Positions 53,985-63,109 of a stretch of 64,000 bases of DNA are shown here, piece after piece (position 1 is the stretch's first letter; each line of letters begins with the position of its first letter). Source of the stretch: Guptibacillus hwajinpoensis. Its GTDB lineage: Bacteria; Bacillota; Bacilli; Bacillales; Guptibacillaceae. The stretch spans positions 390,135 to 454,134 of the forward strand of contig NZ_JAIVKU010000003.1 in NCBI RefSeq assembly GCF_020524165.1, read 5' to 3'. Below the pieces are notes generated by a model. That model had not been told where the DNA came from. It was given only the letters and a program-made list of their open reading frames with translations, and searched no databases. The position numbers and the translations under genes were made by a program.

Positions 53985-54156
53985 TCTTTAATTTTTATTT
54001 TTCCTTTGAAAGGATCATTTCGCATCAACTTAGACATAGTAAAAACCTAGTAAACAACGTACTTTATTTCCTAGTTTACCGAGTGGTTTTTATGTTTTCC
54101 TTCCTATGATATAGTTTCAAAGGTTTGAAATTGTGTTGTTTGAGAGGTGCTTTTCA

Positions 54157-54795
54157 GTGCGAAATAAAATGATTCGGTGGAGTTTTTTCTTCGTAGGCCT
54201 GGCTGTACTTGGTCTGGGCATTGCCATGACGATTAAAGGAAAAGCTTTCGGAATTGGTCCGTGGGACGTGTTTCATTATGGATTATTTAAGCAGTTTGGC
54301 TTAACGATAGGAAGCTGGTCTATTATTACTGGATTTATAATACTTACTTTAACATCGATCTATACAAAAAAACTGCCGCAGTTAGGCGCTTTCCTAAACA
54401 TGCTTGTTCTTGGTTTATTTATTGATTTTTTCCTATATTTTCTCCCGGATCCAGTCACGCTGCTTGCTCAGGGAATCGTATTTATAGTCGGTATTGTTGT
54501 GCTAGGATATGGCATCGGTTTATATGTAACGTCTGGGCTTGGAGCAGGACCGCGGGATGGAATCATGTTGCTCATTGTTGAAAAAACGGGGTGGCGAATC
54601 GATTGGGTAAGAAATGGGATTGAAATCGCAGTATTACTTCTAGGTTGGTTACTTGGAGGGCCAGTTGGCATTGGGAGCATTGTGATTGCTTTTATGCTAG
54701 GTAAAATCATTCAATTTTCGATGCCACAATGTAAAACATTGCTAGAAACTAGTTTAAGTTATCAAAAGCCAATGTCATCAAATGAATCTGTTTAA
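54157..54795 (+). CDS. YczE/YitT-like integral membrane protein
   Basis: A 212-residue membrane protein with five or six helices. GTG 54157 is the start with AGAGGTG 7 bases upstream; TTG 54133 is a longer but unsupported choice. Features shared with YczE-type proteins are GIAMTIKGKAFGIGPWDVFHYGL and the later GLYVTSGLGAGPRDGIMLL, an internal repeat of G-x-GP-x-D. The function is unknown; YczE-type genes sometimes support lipopeptide synthesis in B. subtilis, but nothing here shows that. Confidence 0.82.
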   Translation: MRNKMIRWSFFFVGLAVLGLGIAMTIKGKAFGIGPWDVFHYGLFKQFGLTIGSWSIITGFIILTLTSIYTKKLPQLGAFLNMLVLGLFIDFFLYFLPDPVTLLAQGIVFIVGIVVLGYGIGLYVTSGLGAGPRDGIMLLIVEKTGWRIDWVRNGIEIAVLLLGWLLGGPVGIGSIVIAFMLGKIIQFSMPQCKTLLETSLSYQKPMSSNESV

Positions 54796-54827
54796 TAAAA
54801 GCCTGCCGAATTCGGCAGGCTTTTATT
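54794..54827. terminator. 34-base perfect palindromic terminator
   Basis: The 34 bases are fully symmetric, centred between 54810 and 54811 (AATAAAAGCCTGCCGAA and its complement). They overlap the stop codons of both convergent genes and give a T-run on each strand. Confidence 0.92.
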
Positions 54828-56167
54828 TAGATATAGTTTTTCTCTTTACACCATTCAAGGAAAAGAACATAGTCATTTTTTACACATTTCTGATAATGTG
54901 TCGCCCATTCATCCACTTCATTACGTAAGTTTTTCCAGTCGTCAATCACGCGAAGAATTTCTGTTTCGCTATGGTAGGTTAAATAGTGATGATCAATATC
55001 AGAATCAGCTCGAGCATGAATTTTAGCAGAAATTTGTCCCATCGTCTTAACGGTTTGTTTAAGATCTTTATATTCTTTCATATGTTTCGGCTCTATTTCT
55101 TTTGTAAAAGGGGATTTTTCTCTTACATAAAATTCTTTATCTCCAATTGTAACGTAACCGAGATGAGGGTCTTGTTTATGATGCATGGCTTGTTGAGTTT
55201 TAATGACTCTTAAACCTTCATGCTTATTCGTATCCCAAAATGCCTGGTCATAAGGGAAAAAATAAGCCGGAATAGGCGTCCGTGCTTCCTTAACTTCAAG
55301 AATAAGATCAGTTAAATGGTCTTTGGCACTTTCACCATGAACAAGGATAAGGTAGCGACTCAACCCAGTAGAACCAATCCCTGCCCCTTTTTTCTGAACA
55401 ATATCTTTTATTTCATAGTGTCTCAGGCTTTCGTCAACCTCTTCTTTGAGTGTTTCCGTGTATGCTTCCCATGCTTTTTTAACCTGAGTCTTTTCAGCTT
55501 CGCCAATCGCACTTAATTTCTCTCCAGTACGAATGAACTTTCTTTCCCCATCGCTGTTAATTCGCGTTTGCTTATTAAGTGAGTGCATAGGGGAACGATC
55601 ATCTAGTTTTTTTATACGTTTCTGAATCGGGCCCTTTGTGTTTTTCTCAGTGAATTGAAATTCAACAGGTTTTTCTTCTCCATTTTCAAAAGCTTGAAGT
55701 TGCTTCACATAATTCTTAATATACGTACTTACTAGTTTTGATTGGTGACTTTCTGAATAACCTAAGTCTTCCGCATAAAGTCGAATACTAACGGTCATTC
55801 TAAGTAAATCATACAGATAAGAACCGAGATATCCCTCATCAAAATCATCTACATCGAAGACATTCTCACCATCAGCATTGCGAAAAGCACTAAAGTTATC
55901 GAAGTGAAGATCGCCCATTAACCAGGTTGGTTTGTCATCTGGTGTATGGTAACGAAAAGGTATTTGTGTAACATCATAATAATACAAATATGCGCTGCCA
56001 CGAAAGAAGCTAAAAGGACTTTCGCTCATCTTACTATATTTCGTTTTACGTTCAGATTTCGTAAGTTTCATTAACGTAGAATCAAATTGTTCAATAATCA
56101 TTTGTAACGTTTGTTTTCGCAGATAGTTTCTAGTGTTTTTGATGTGTTCCGTTGAGACGGATGTCAT
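54827..56167 (-). CDS. DUF2252-family protein
   Basis: A 446-residue cytosolic protein. I start at ATG 56167 with AGGAGG 7 bases upstream. DUF2252 features are clear: SPFSFFRGSAYLYYYD, WLMGDLHFDNFSAF, FDVDDFDEGYLGSYLYDLLRMTVS, GIGSTGLSRYLILV and KIHARADSD. The GDxHxxN and DxDDFD pattern resembles the catalytic loop of aminoglycoside-phosphotransferase-like kinases, to which DUF2252 appears related, but no substrate is known. Confidence 0.9.
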   Translation of the reverse strand: MTSVSTEHIKNTRNYLRKQTLQMIIEQFDSTLMKLTKSERKTKYSKMSESPFSFFRGSAYLYYYDVTQIPFRYHTPDDKPTWLMGDLHFDNFSAFRNADGENVFDVDDFDEGYLGSYLYDLLRMTVSIRLYAEDLGYSESHQSKLVSTYIKNYVKQLQAFENGEEKPVEFQFTEKNTKGPIQKRIKKLDDRSPMHSLNKQTRINSDGERKFIRTGEKLSAIGEAEKTQVKKAWEAYTETLKEEVDESLRHYEIKDIVQKKGAGIGSTGLSRYLILVHGESAKDHLTDLILEVKEARTPIPAYFFPYDQAFWDTNKHEGLRVIKTQQAMHHKQDPHLGYVTIGDKEFYVREKSPFTKEIEPKHMKEYKDLKQTVKTMGQISAKIHARADSDIDHHYLTYHSETEILRVIDDWKNLRNEVDEWATHYQKCVKNDYVLFLEWCKEKNYI

Positions 56168-56316
56168 GTTGCTTCCTCCTTCGTTCGTCATAATTCTAGT
56201 GTACTTTAGTTGAAGGTCCGAACAAAATAAAAGAGGTTATAAGAGTCTTTGGGTTTGTATGGATACCGAGTTACAATCATTAGTCGTATTGTTGAAAGTG
56301 GATTAAAAGAATAATT

Positions 56317-56355
56317 TAAGAGATCCCACTCCATTGCAAGGAGTGAGATCTCTTA
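56317..56355 (-). terminator. Terminator after the OYE-family gene
   Basis: TAAGAGATC-CACTCC (56317-56332) pairs with GGAGTG-GATCTCTTA (56340-56355) with one mismatch. It is just beyond the stop of the minus-strand oxidoreductase gene. Confidence 0.7.
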
Positions 56356-56359
56356 GTCG

Positions 56360-57469
56360 TTAGTCTCTTATAATATCTTCTTTGATTTCATGTTCTTTAA
56401 TATAAGCAAGAGGAAGGAGAGTACTCTCAAAATCAAACACGTTTAATTCTTCTCCGTTAAACAGGCGATTTGGGTAATCAGGGTTAGCAAGAGCACTTGT
56501 ACCAAGACTAACAAAATCCGCTTCGTTCTGTACGATAAGGTTACTTGCTTTATCAGGATCGCCTAGCTGTCCATTTGCAATGACAGGTATGGAGCTAGAG
56601 GCTTTTGCAGCAGCCGCTAATGATTTAGTACCGTCTCCAAAAGCAGGTTTAGTTCCATCAGGCTCTGTTACGTGAATATAATCAAGTTCTTTTGCTAATG
56701 TTGAAAAGATGAGCGCTGCTGATTTTTCTCCTTCAGGCCATTTATAGGCTGGGTCAGCAACTTTGATTTGAGATAAACGAATGCCCACAGTAAAGTCCTT
56801 TCCAACTTCATTTCGAACATCTTCAATCACTTCAACTAAAAGCTTTAGACGATTTTCAAGCGATCCACCATATTCATCTTCACGCTCGTTTAAATTGTCT
56901 GTTAAAAATTGGTCGAGCAGATAGCCGTTTGCGCCATGAATTTCAACACCATCAAATCCTGCTTCTCGTGCATGGCGAGCTGCTTTCTTAAATGAATGCT
57001 TTATTTCCTTTATTTCATCTAAAGAAAGAGGCTTTGGTGTTTTGAAAGAGCCTGATCCTCCATAAAATCCAAGCTGCTCTCCTTTTGGTGGGATAGTTGA
57101 AGGAGCTACTGTGACATCTGTGTAGGCATTCCCCTGACTTTGGCCACCTGCATGCATCAGTTGAGCAATGATTGAAGTTCCGTATTGATGCACGGATGAA
57201 GTTACGTTTTTCCACGTTTCTATATGATTATGGTTGGTTAAACCAGGCTGATTTAAATAGCCCTGGCTGTATAGTTCATCTATATAGATGCCTTCAGTGA
57301 TAACAGCACTGAAACCACCTTTTGCAAAACGTTCATAATAATCGCGCATGGTCGTGGTTGCACTTCCGTCATCTGTTGCGGTAATGCGAGTCATAGGTGC
57401 AACGATAAACCGATTTTTTAGTGAAAGCTTTCCGAGTTTTGCTGATGTAAATAATTTGTTGTGGTTCAT
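56360..57469 (-). CDS. NADH:flavin oxidoreductase, old yellow enzyme family
   Basis: A 369-residue FMN-containing TIM-barrel oxidoreductase. I start at ATG 57469 (GAGAGGA about 9 bases upstream); the frame from 57508 has no ribosome site. Family motifs: KNRFIVAPMTRITATDDGS, AQLMHAGGQSQG, GFDGVEIHGANGYLLDQFLTDNLNEREDEYGGSLENR with the His/Asn pair, and VIANGQLGDPDKA. It probably reduces activated alkenes or unsaturated carbonyls in stress or detoxification. It lies alone between two hairpins. Confidence 0.92.
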   Translation of the reverse strand: MNHNKLFTSAKLGKLSLKNRFIVAPMTRITATDDGSATTTMRDYYERFAKGGFSAVITEGIYIDELYSQGYLNQPGLTNHNHIETWKNVTSSVHQYGTSIIAQLMHAGGQSQGNAYTDVTVAPSTIPPKGEQLGFYGGSGSFKTPKPLSLDEIKEIKHSFKKAARHAREAGFDGVEIHGANGYLLDQFLTDNLNEREDEYGGSLENRLKLLVEVIEDVRNEVGKDFTVGIRLSQIKVADPAYKWPEGEKSAALIFSTLAKELDYIHVTEPDGTKPAFGDGTKSLAAAAKASSSIPVIANGQLGDPDKASNLIVQNEADFVSLGTSALANPDYPNRLFNGEELNVFDFESTLLPLAYIKEHEIKEDIIRD

Positions 57470-57596
57470 TCCTGTCATCCTCTCTACGATCTCATTCATG
57501 GTTATCATTATAAAGCGAAACCCTGGAATAAACGAAAGTTATGCTCAATTTAAAAGATAGTGTCGATCGGAAGGGGGATTAGCTCTATCAAAAAAA

Positions 57597-57621
57597 ACCA
57601 CCCTTTTATTAAAAGGGTGGT
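57597..57621 (-). terminator. Terminator of proBA
   Basis: ACCACCCTTTTA (57597-57608) pairs with TAAAAGGGTGGT (57610-57621). The A-tract at 57590-57597 gives a T-run on the minus strand, 12 bases after the proA stop. Confidence 0.88.
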
Positions 57622-57632
57622 GGAGAATAACA

Positions 57633-58898
57633 TTATCTAGTTTGACCAGTACCTGTCATGCAATATTTGATCGTAGTTAAAGCAGGTAATCCCATAGGAC
57701 CTCTTGCATGTAACTTTTGTGTTGAAATACCGATTTCTGCTCCAAAGCCCAGGGCAGATCCATCTGTAAAGCGCGTTGATGCATTATGGTAAACAGCCGC
57801 CGCATCGACTAGGTTGCGGAATAAAGAAGCTGATTTTGCATCTTCTGTAATAATCGCTTCAGAGTGCTTTGTGCCATATTGTTCAATATGATCGATCGCT
57901 TCTTGTGTATTTTCGACCGTTTTGATTGCAATTTCAAGACCAAGGTATTCGTTGCTCCAGTCTTCTTCATCAGCGAGTACAGCGTCTTTAAACGTGTTTA
58001 CAATATGTTCATCTCCGTGAACTTTAATGTTATTGTCAGCCAATGCTTTTTCGAGAATATCTTGGTTTTCTGCAAGCCATTTTTCATGAACGATAAGAGT
58101 TTCCACTGCGTTACAAACCGCAGGACGATCGGTTTTCGCATTAATTAAAATGTTTATCGCTTTTTCAACTTCCGCAGATTCGTCGAAATAGATGTGGCAA
58201 TTCCCTACACCTGTCTCGAGTACTGGTACAGTTGCATTGTTTACGACTGTATTGATGAGAGCACCGCCTCCACGAGGAATGAGAACATCGATATGTTCTT
58301 TCATCGTAAAGAGCTGACTCGTTGCTTCTCGATCGGTTGTGGCGATGAGCTGAACAGCTTCTACAGGAATTTTTGTTTTTGGAAGTGCTGCATGAATAAC
58401 GCGAACAATCCCTTTATTTGAATTAAGAGCGTTGGATCCACCTTTTAGTACAATCGCATTTCCTGATTTGAGTGCAAGACCAGTGGCATCAACGGTTACG
58501 TTTGGTCGTGCTTCATAGATCATACCGATAACGCCCAGTGGAACGCGCACTTGTTCTACTTGCATACCATTATCAAGTGACCAGTCCGAAATCACTTCGC
58601 CTACTGGGTCCTCAAGCTCTGCGACTTCACGAAGGCCGTTTGCAAAGTCTTTCACACGCTCTTCTGATAAACTTAAGCGATCCATGAATGCTTCTGTAAA
58701 TCCTTTTTCTTTTCCGCGCTCAAGATCTTTCTTATTCTCGTTTAAAATATAGTCTGTTTCTTTCTCAAGTTCGTCTGCAATAATGAGTAATGCTTGATTC
58801 TTTTCCTCAGTTGTAAGCAGGGAGAGGGTTTTAGAAGCCCCTTGTGCCTGCTTTGCTTGTTCTTTTACATTTACTTTAATTGGATCTAGAGTAGTCAT
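57633..58898 (-). CDS. proA: Gamma-glutamyl phosphate reductase
   Basis: Second step of proline synthesis: NADPH-dependent reduction of glutamyl-5-phosphate to the semialdehyde. It has 421 residues of aldehyde dehydrogenase fold. ATG 58898 is 6 bases behind AGGAGG. The catalytic Cys is in RPAVCNAVETLIVH (near residue 254), and other motifs are VPLGVIGMIYEARPNVTVDA, LKGGSNALNSN and the C-terminal ARGPMGLPALTTIKY. It lies 34 bases downstream of proB in the same operon. Confidence 0.97.
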   Translation of the reverse strand: MTTLDPIKVNVKEQAKQAQGASKTLSLLTTEEKNQALLIIADELEKETDYILNENKKDLERGKEKGFTEAFMDRLSLSEERVKDFANGLREVAELEDPVGEVISDWSLDNGMQVEQVRVPLGVIGMIYEARPNVTVDATGLALKSGNAIVLKGGSNALNSNKGIVRVIHAALPKTKIPVEAVQLIATTDREATSQLFTMKEHIDVLIPRGGGALINTVVNNATVPVLETGVGNCHIYFDESAEVEKAINILINAKTDRPAVCNAVETLIVHEKWLAENQDILEKALADNNIKVHGDEHIVNTFKDAVLADEEDWSNEYLGLEIAIKTVENTQEAIDHIEQYGTKHSEAIITEDAKSASLFRNLVDAAAVYHNASTRFTDGSALGFGAEIGISTQKLHARGPMGLPALTTIKYCMTGTGQTR

Positions 58899-58932
58899 CA
58901 AACGCCTCCTATATTTTTTTATTCTTATTTTA

Positions 58933-60075
58933 TTACGAGCCGAGTGGAATAGCTAGCTGATCGTGATAAACAAAATCATTAATATGAACGGCTTCTTTCA
59001 CTGAAATATCGATAAGCTCAGATATTTCTTCAGTGGAAAGTCCTTTAATCATTTTCAAATGCTTAGAAGAGTAGTTGGTAACACCGAGACCAATTTCTTC
59101 TCCATCCATGTCTGTTAGTTTCACAACAGCTCCTGGCTTAAAGTGTCCATGTACGTAGTGCACACCTACAGGTTGTAAGCTACGTTCATGTTCAGAGATT
59201 TCAGAGCTTGCTTTATCAGTCACGATTACTTCACCTTCAGGACCTGAATTAAAGGCAATCCATTGTTTCTTATTATCAAGCTCAGCTTGACCTTCAGGTG
59301 TGAAGTACGTTCCTGTAGCGGTTTGGTGAACTGCATTATAGATGATACCTTTTGTTGTGGCGTTACCTAAGAAAGAAGGTGTACCTGATGCCATTGCAAT
59401 TTTAACTGCATCAATTTTGGATCTCATGCCACCGGTACCGACAGAGCTACCAGGTTCTCCAGCGGATTCTTCAATTTCTGGTGTGATTTCAGTCACATGT
59501 TCTAAAAGTTTCGCATCCGGATTCTTTCTTGGATCATCACTATAAAGACCGTCTATATCAGATAGAATGATAAGCTGATCAGCACTTACAAGTGCAGCGA
59601 CTTTAGCTGAAAGGGTATCATTGTCTCCAAATTTCAAACGTTCAACTGTTACTGTGTCATTTTCATTGACGATTGGAACAATTCCTCTTTCTAATAGAAC
59701 ATTAATCGTGTTGCGTGCGTTATTGTATCTTTTGCGATCAGAAAAGTCACTGCGCGTAATCAGAATTTGTGAAGCAGTATAGCCGTGAGATATGAAGCGT
59801 TCTGAATATGCTTCCATTAACAGCCCCTGACCGATTGATGCAGCGGCCTGCTTTTCTGAAAGTGATGTTGGCCGTTCAAGGCATCCAAGGCGGCGGTAAC
59901 CAGCGGCTACTGCTCCTGATGAAACAAGAAGAACTTCATGACCTTCATCTTTTAACATCACAATATCGTCTACTAGTCGTTCTAGTTTTCTGCGGCTAAT
60001 GTCACCTAGTCTACTCGTTAATGAGCTGCTTCCGATTTTAATTACGATTCGTTTCTTTTCGTCGTTTAGATTCAT
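58933..60075 (-). CDS. proB: Glutamate 5-kinase with PUA domain
   Basis: First, feedback-regulated step of proline synthesis. It has 380 residues: an amino acid kinase domain (about 1-260; VIKIGSSSLTS, EVLLVSSGAVAAGYRRLG, VPIVNENDTVTVERLKFGDND, SVGTGGMRSKIDAVKIAM) and a C-terminal PUA domain (about 280-365). ATG 60075 follows TAGGAGTG. It heads proBA, and in salt-tolerant Bacillus proline also serves as a compatible solute. proC is not in the window. Confidence 0.97.
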   Translation of the reverse strand: MNLNDEKKRIVIKIGSSSLTSRLGDISRRKLERLVDDIVMLKDEGHEVLLVSSGAVAAGYRRLGCLERPTSLSEKQAAASIGQGLLMEAYSERFISHGYTASQILITRSDFSDRKRYNNARNTINVLLERGIVPIVNENDTVTVERLKFGDNDTLSAKVAALVSADQLIILSDIDGLYSDDPRKNPDAKLLEHVTEITPEIEESAGEPGSSVGTGGMRSKIDAVKIAMASGTPSFLGNATTKGIIYNAVHQTATGTYFTPEGQAELDNKKQWIAFNSGPEGEVIVTDKASSEISEHERSLQPVGVHYVHGHFKPGAVVKLTDMDGEEIGLGVTNYSSKHLKMIKGLSTEEISELIDISVKEAVHINDFVYHDQLAIPLGS

Positions 60076-60493
60076 TATTTCACTCCTATATAACTTGCCG
60101 TTAAATGTGTGATTGCTTTAATCAATTGACTCTACGAGTATAACAAACCGGCATATCGTGACAACATCACATGCCCAAATAGTCCGAATACGAGGAGAAT
60201 AACTACGAATACGGACGATGCTCGCTCTAAACTCGTTTCACATAAGCTTAGAAGATGAGAGGCTTCCTTATGACGGTATATAAGGACTGAAAAACAATAA
60301 TAATTTACATTTTAATCCATTTTATTCGTTTCGTTGTATGGAAAAGTTTAGAGCATTCGCCTTTATGTAAGGGCTTACATAGTGGTGATGTGTATAAAAG
60401 ATGAGTTTTATGCAAATGGAACACACACCTATCAGACAGTAATGAAGGAACTCTGGTATACTGCTGATAAAAGGGTGTTGAAAGGGGGATGGC
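60076..60493. promoter_or_regulatory. Divergent region upstream of proB, with proBA promoter
   Basis: On the minus strand TTGTCA (60159-60164), a 16-base spacer and TATACT (60137-60142) form a good sigma-A promoter. No T-box signature (AGGGTGG..ACCGCG) was found in the short leader, so expression is probably not controlled by a proline T-box. The rest shows only two copies of CGAATACG (60184-60191 and about 60208-60215). Confidence 0.6.
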
Positions 60494-61054
60494 ATGTTCT
60501 TAATCGACGTATTTTTTGTTTTATTGACTGTTTTATGGATAAGTGAATTTGTAATGAAACGTGGTAAAAAGAATACGGAATCGACTTCTTCTGAAAAGCG
60601 ATCTTTTATTTGGATTCTCATCATGATTAGTTTGTCCATTATAGGCTCTCTTCTTTTTAGTGAATTTGGAAGATTCGTCTTTAGAGAATCGCTCTTGACT
60701 CAATTGCTAGGTGTGATCCTATATGGCAGTGGGATTGGATTAAGGTATTGGGGAATTCAAGAGCTAGGGCAGTTTTTTTCAAGAAATGTGGTCGTGGAGC
60801 GAAAAGTGGATCTTGTTAGCTCTGGCCCTTATCGTTTATTGCGTCATCCTCTTTATACAGGATTACTTCTTACTTTAGTGGGGTTACCAATTTACCTGGG
60901 TACGTGGGGAGGGATGCTGTTATCTATTCTTTTGCTTGTTCCTGCCCTTCTTTACCGAATTTATATTGAAGAAAGAATGCTCTATGCTTCTGTTGGGGAA
61001 ACTTATCTCGAATGGGGAAAGGAAAGGTATCGTTTAGTACCGTTTATCTATTAA
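60494..61054 (+). CDS. Isoprenylcysteine carboxyl methyltransferase-like membrane protein
   Basis: A 186-residue membrane protein with five helices. The C-terminal half has the ICMT/PEMT-type motif VDLVSSGPYRLLRHPLYTGLLL and a Glu-rich end YIEERMLYASVGETYLEW, the cofactor-binding site in this superfamily. ATG 60494 follows AAAGGGGG. Bacterial members methylate unknown substrates, since bacteria lack prenylated proteins. Confidence 0.85.
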   Translation: MFLIDVFFVLLTVLWISEFVMKRGKKNTESTSSEKRSFIWILIMISLSIIGSLLFSEFGRFVFRESLLTQLLGVILYGSGIGLRYWGIQELGQFFSRNVVVERKVDLVSSGPYRLLRHPLYTGLLLTLVGLPIYLGTWGGMLLSILLLVPALLYRIYIEERMLYASVGETYLEWGKERYRLVPFIY

Positions 61055-61165
61055 ACAAGGATGAGACCTAGTGGGAATATGATCCATTTTAATAAGTAGG
61101 GATTAGGATGAGTAAAAGAGGGAACAGGGGTTAGATGACATAATAGTGAAAGAGGACTTCGACAA

Positions 61166-62458
61166 ATGAATTATTCTAAAACTTCGATTAACCTGCGTAA
61201 TAGCTTCTGGTTTCTGCCAGTCGTTTATGGCCTTATTTCTTTGGCAGTAGTGGGGTTAAGCACGTGGATTGATCTTATGTACATTTCTCAGCTTAATGGA
61301 ACATTACCTAAGTTGTTTCTTGCCACAGAAAAAATTGCACAGTCACTTTACGGTCCGCTCGTTACAGCCATTTTAACAATGACGACGATTTCATTCTCCT
61401 CCATCATGGTCGTCCTAACGACTTATTCATCACAATTTTCTCCAAGAACCTTACAAGATTTTATTTCAGATCGTTTTACTCAACATGTGCTTGGGGTCTT
61501 TGTGGCAGGATTTGTCTTTTCATTAGTGAATATGCTTCTTTTAACAGGAAAAGACGGCCGAGTTATTTTATCGCCACTTTTAACTGTGGTCCTTGCGATA
61601 ACTTGTTTATTGTTCTTCATCTTATTTATTCATCATTCTGCCACGTTTGTTCAGGTAAACAATTTAATTGAAAAGATCACGAGAAGATCCCTCTTTCTTG
61701 TTGAAACGAAAAGTGAACTTTACGAAGGTGAGACGTTCGAAAAGTGGGATCGCTGGGAAGAAAGTGAATTGAGAGAAGAAGATGGTATGCCGATTTATAG
61801 TAATAAGATGGGCTATATTCAGAAAATCCCTTACTCAAAGTTAGTTGATCTCGCCACTCAAAATGAAAGCATTATTCGACTTAATGCTGATGTAGGGAAT
61901 TATGTGAAGGAAGGTTCTAGAATCGCGACAGTTTGGATGAAAGGTTCTTCCACGTTTTCTTCTAACAGTTTTTTAAATTCAATTGCGATTGGAACGGAAC
62001 GAATTAATGATCAGGATTTAGAGTTTTCTATTCAAAAGCTCGTAGATATTGCGCTAAGAGCGATCTCACCATCAGTGAATGATCCGCATACAGCAGTTAA
62101 CTGTACGAACCGCATTGGTACGATCCTTTCAAAAATCGGTCATACGTATGATCCTAAAGAAGCTTTTTTTGATAAAGAAAGAAACCTTCGCGTTCTATCA
62201 ACGCCAAAACCATTCTTTCAATATCTTTATAAGTCGTTCTATCAAATACGTCATTACGGTAAAGATGATGTATCGATGTTAAACGGTATACTTGAGGCGC
62301 TAATTTTAACCGCAGACGGACAACGTAAGGAAATAAAAGCAGATGTACAGCGGTTCCATCAATACTTATTAACAAGCCTTGATCTTAACGAACTTCCTGA
62401 TCTTGACCGTGAGTTTCTTCTTCACACATCAGAAGTATTAAATGAAGTATGTAAATAG
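61166..62458 (+). CDS. DUF2254 membrane protein
   Basis: A 430-residue membrane protein with four helices in the N-terminal 170 residues and a large cytosolic part. DUF2254 hallmarks are ISFSSIMVVLTTYSSQFSPRTLQDF (about 72-96) and ALRAISPSVNDPHTAVNC (about 297-314). ATG 61166 has GAGG about 9 bases upstream. The function is unknown. It ends with a shared terminator towards the convergent sigma-factor pair. Confidence 0.9.
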   Translation: MNYSKTSINLRNSFWFLPVVYGLISLAVVGLSTWIDLMYISQLNGTLPKLFLATEKIAQSLYGPLVTAILTMTTISFSSIMVVLTTYSSQFSPRTLQDFISDRFTQHVLGVFVAGFVFSLVNMLLLTGKDGRVILSPLLTVVLAITCLLFFILFIHHSATFVQVNNLIEKITRRSLFLVETKSELYEGETFEKWDRWEESELREEDGMPIYSNKMGYIQKIPYSKLVDLATQNESIIRLNADVGNYVKEGSRIATVWMKGSSTFSSNSFLNSIAIGTERINDQDLEFSIQKLVDIALRAISPSVNDPHTAVNCTNRIGTILSKIGHTYDPKEAFFDKERNLRVLSTPKPFFQYLYKSFYQIRHYGKDDVSMLNGILEALILTADGQRKEIKADVQRFHQYLLTSLDLNELPDLDREFLLHTSEVLNEVCK

Positions 62459-62463
62459 CTAGT

Positions 62464-62492
62464 AAGGCATCCGATGAAATATCGGATGCCTT
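62464..62492. terminator. Bidirectional terminator after DUF2254 gene
   Basis: AAGGCATCCGAT (62464-62475) pairs perfectly with ATCGGATGCCTT (62481-62492), followed by TATTTTTG on the plus strand. It overlaps the stop of the convergent gene by one base. Confidence 0.88.
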
Positions 62493-63097
62493 TATTTTTG
62501 TTGTTCCACCTTAGCAAGTGACCCGTTTGGTAATGTGAATTCTTCAAGGATACTACTTTTTTGATTGCGAATGACGAAATTGAGGGGAAGACCTGTATCC
62601 GGTTCAATCCATAGACTAAACGTCATTTTCTCAAAATAACCTTCTGTAATTCTTCCTTGAGCGAGAATGGCAGGTTGTTCCTTGTAAACAGCTTCTCGAT
62701 TGCTGATCTTCCAGTTATCGTAGTTAGCTAAGTAAGACAGGGCAATCGAGCGGATTTTCTCTTCATCGCTAGGATTCTTGATAAGTGATGCGGATTGCCA
62801 CAGATTGTTATATAATTCTTCTTCAGTCATCGAGTGAACGTTGGCCGATTGGTTATCTTGTAAAATGCCACTTTCAGATGCAGCAAAAAAAACGGTACCG
62901 ACTAGCAGGATGAGAAGTGTAAGATAAGTGAGGAGTGCTGGGAATTTTTTTTGCATTCCTTTACTAAAATGATCATTGATTTTCGAAGAAGTATCTCTAT
63001 TAACAGCTTTCCAAACCTCATTTTTATGCATACGGGTAAAGGTTACTGCTTTTGTATCAATCATTCTGGCACGGAGATTTTTTAGCTGTTTTTCCAT
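62492..63097 (-). CDS. Putative anti-sigma factor (single-pass membrane protein)
   Basis: A 201-residue protein with one transmembrane helix at about residues 54-73 (LLTYLTLLILLVGTVFFAA), a basic cytosolic N-terminus and an extracellular C-terminal domain. ATG 63097 follows GGGGAGG. It starts 12 bases after the ECF sigma-factor gene, the standard place for a membrane anti-sigma factor. No zinc-finger HxxxCxxC motif is seen in the N-terminus. The role is inferred from position and topology. Confidence 0.7.
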   Translation of the reverse strand: MEKQLKNLRARMIDTKAVTFTRMHKNEVWKAVNRDTSSKINDHFSKGMQKKFPALLTYLTLLILLVGTVFFAASESGILQDNQSANVHSMTEEELYNNLWQSASLIKNPSDEEKIRSIALSYLANYDNWKISNREAVYKEQPAILAQGRITEGYFEKMTFSLWIEPDTGLPLNFVIRNQKSSILEEFTLPNGSLAKVEQQK

Positions 63098-63109
63098 AGG
63101 AACCTCCCC

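Noticed and set aside
60184..60217. Repeated CGAATACG and a partial palindrome upstream of proB
   Set aside because: Only two short copies, with poor symmetry; not enough to call an operator.
60076..60300. Possible T-box leader for proBA
   Set aside because: The conserved T-box sequence and an antiterminator/terminator pair are not visible, and the promoter found leaves only a short leader.
60322..60639. 105-codon minus-strand ORF overlapping the ICMT-like gene start
   Set aside because: It lies opposite a gene with clear family motifs and its translation shows no recognisable protein features.
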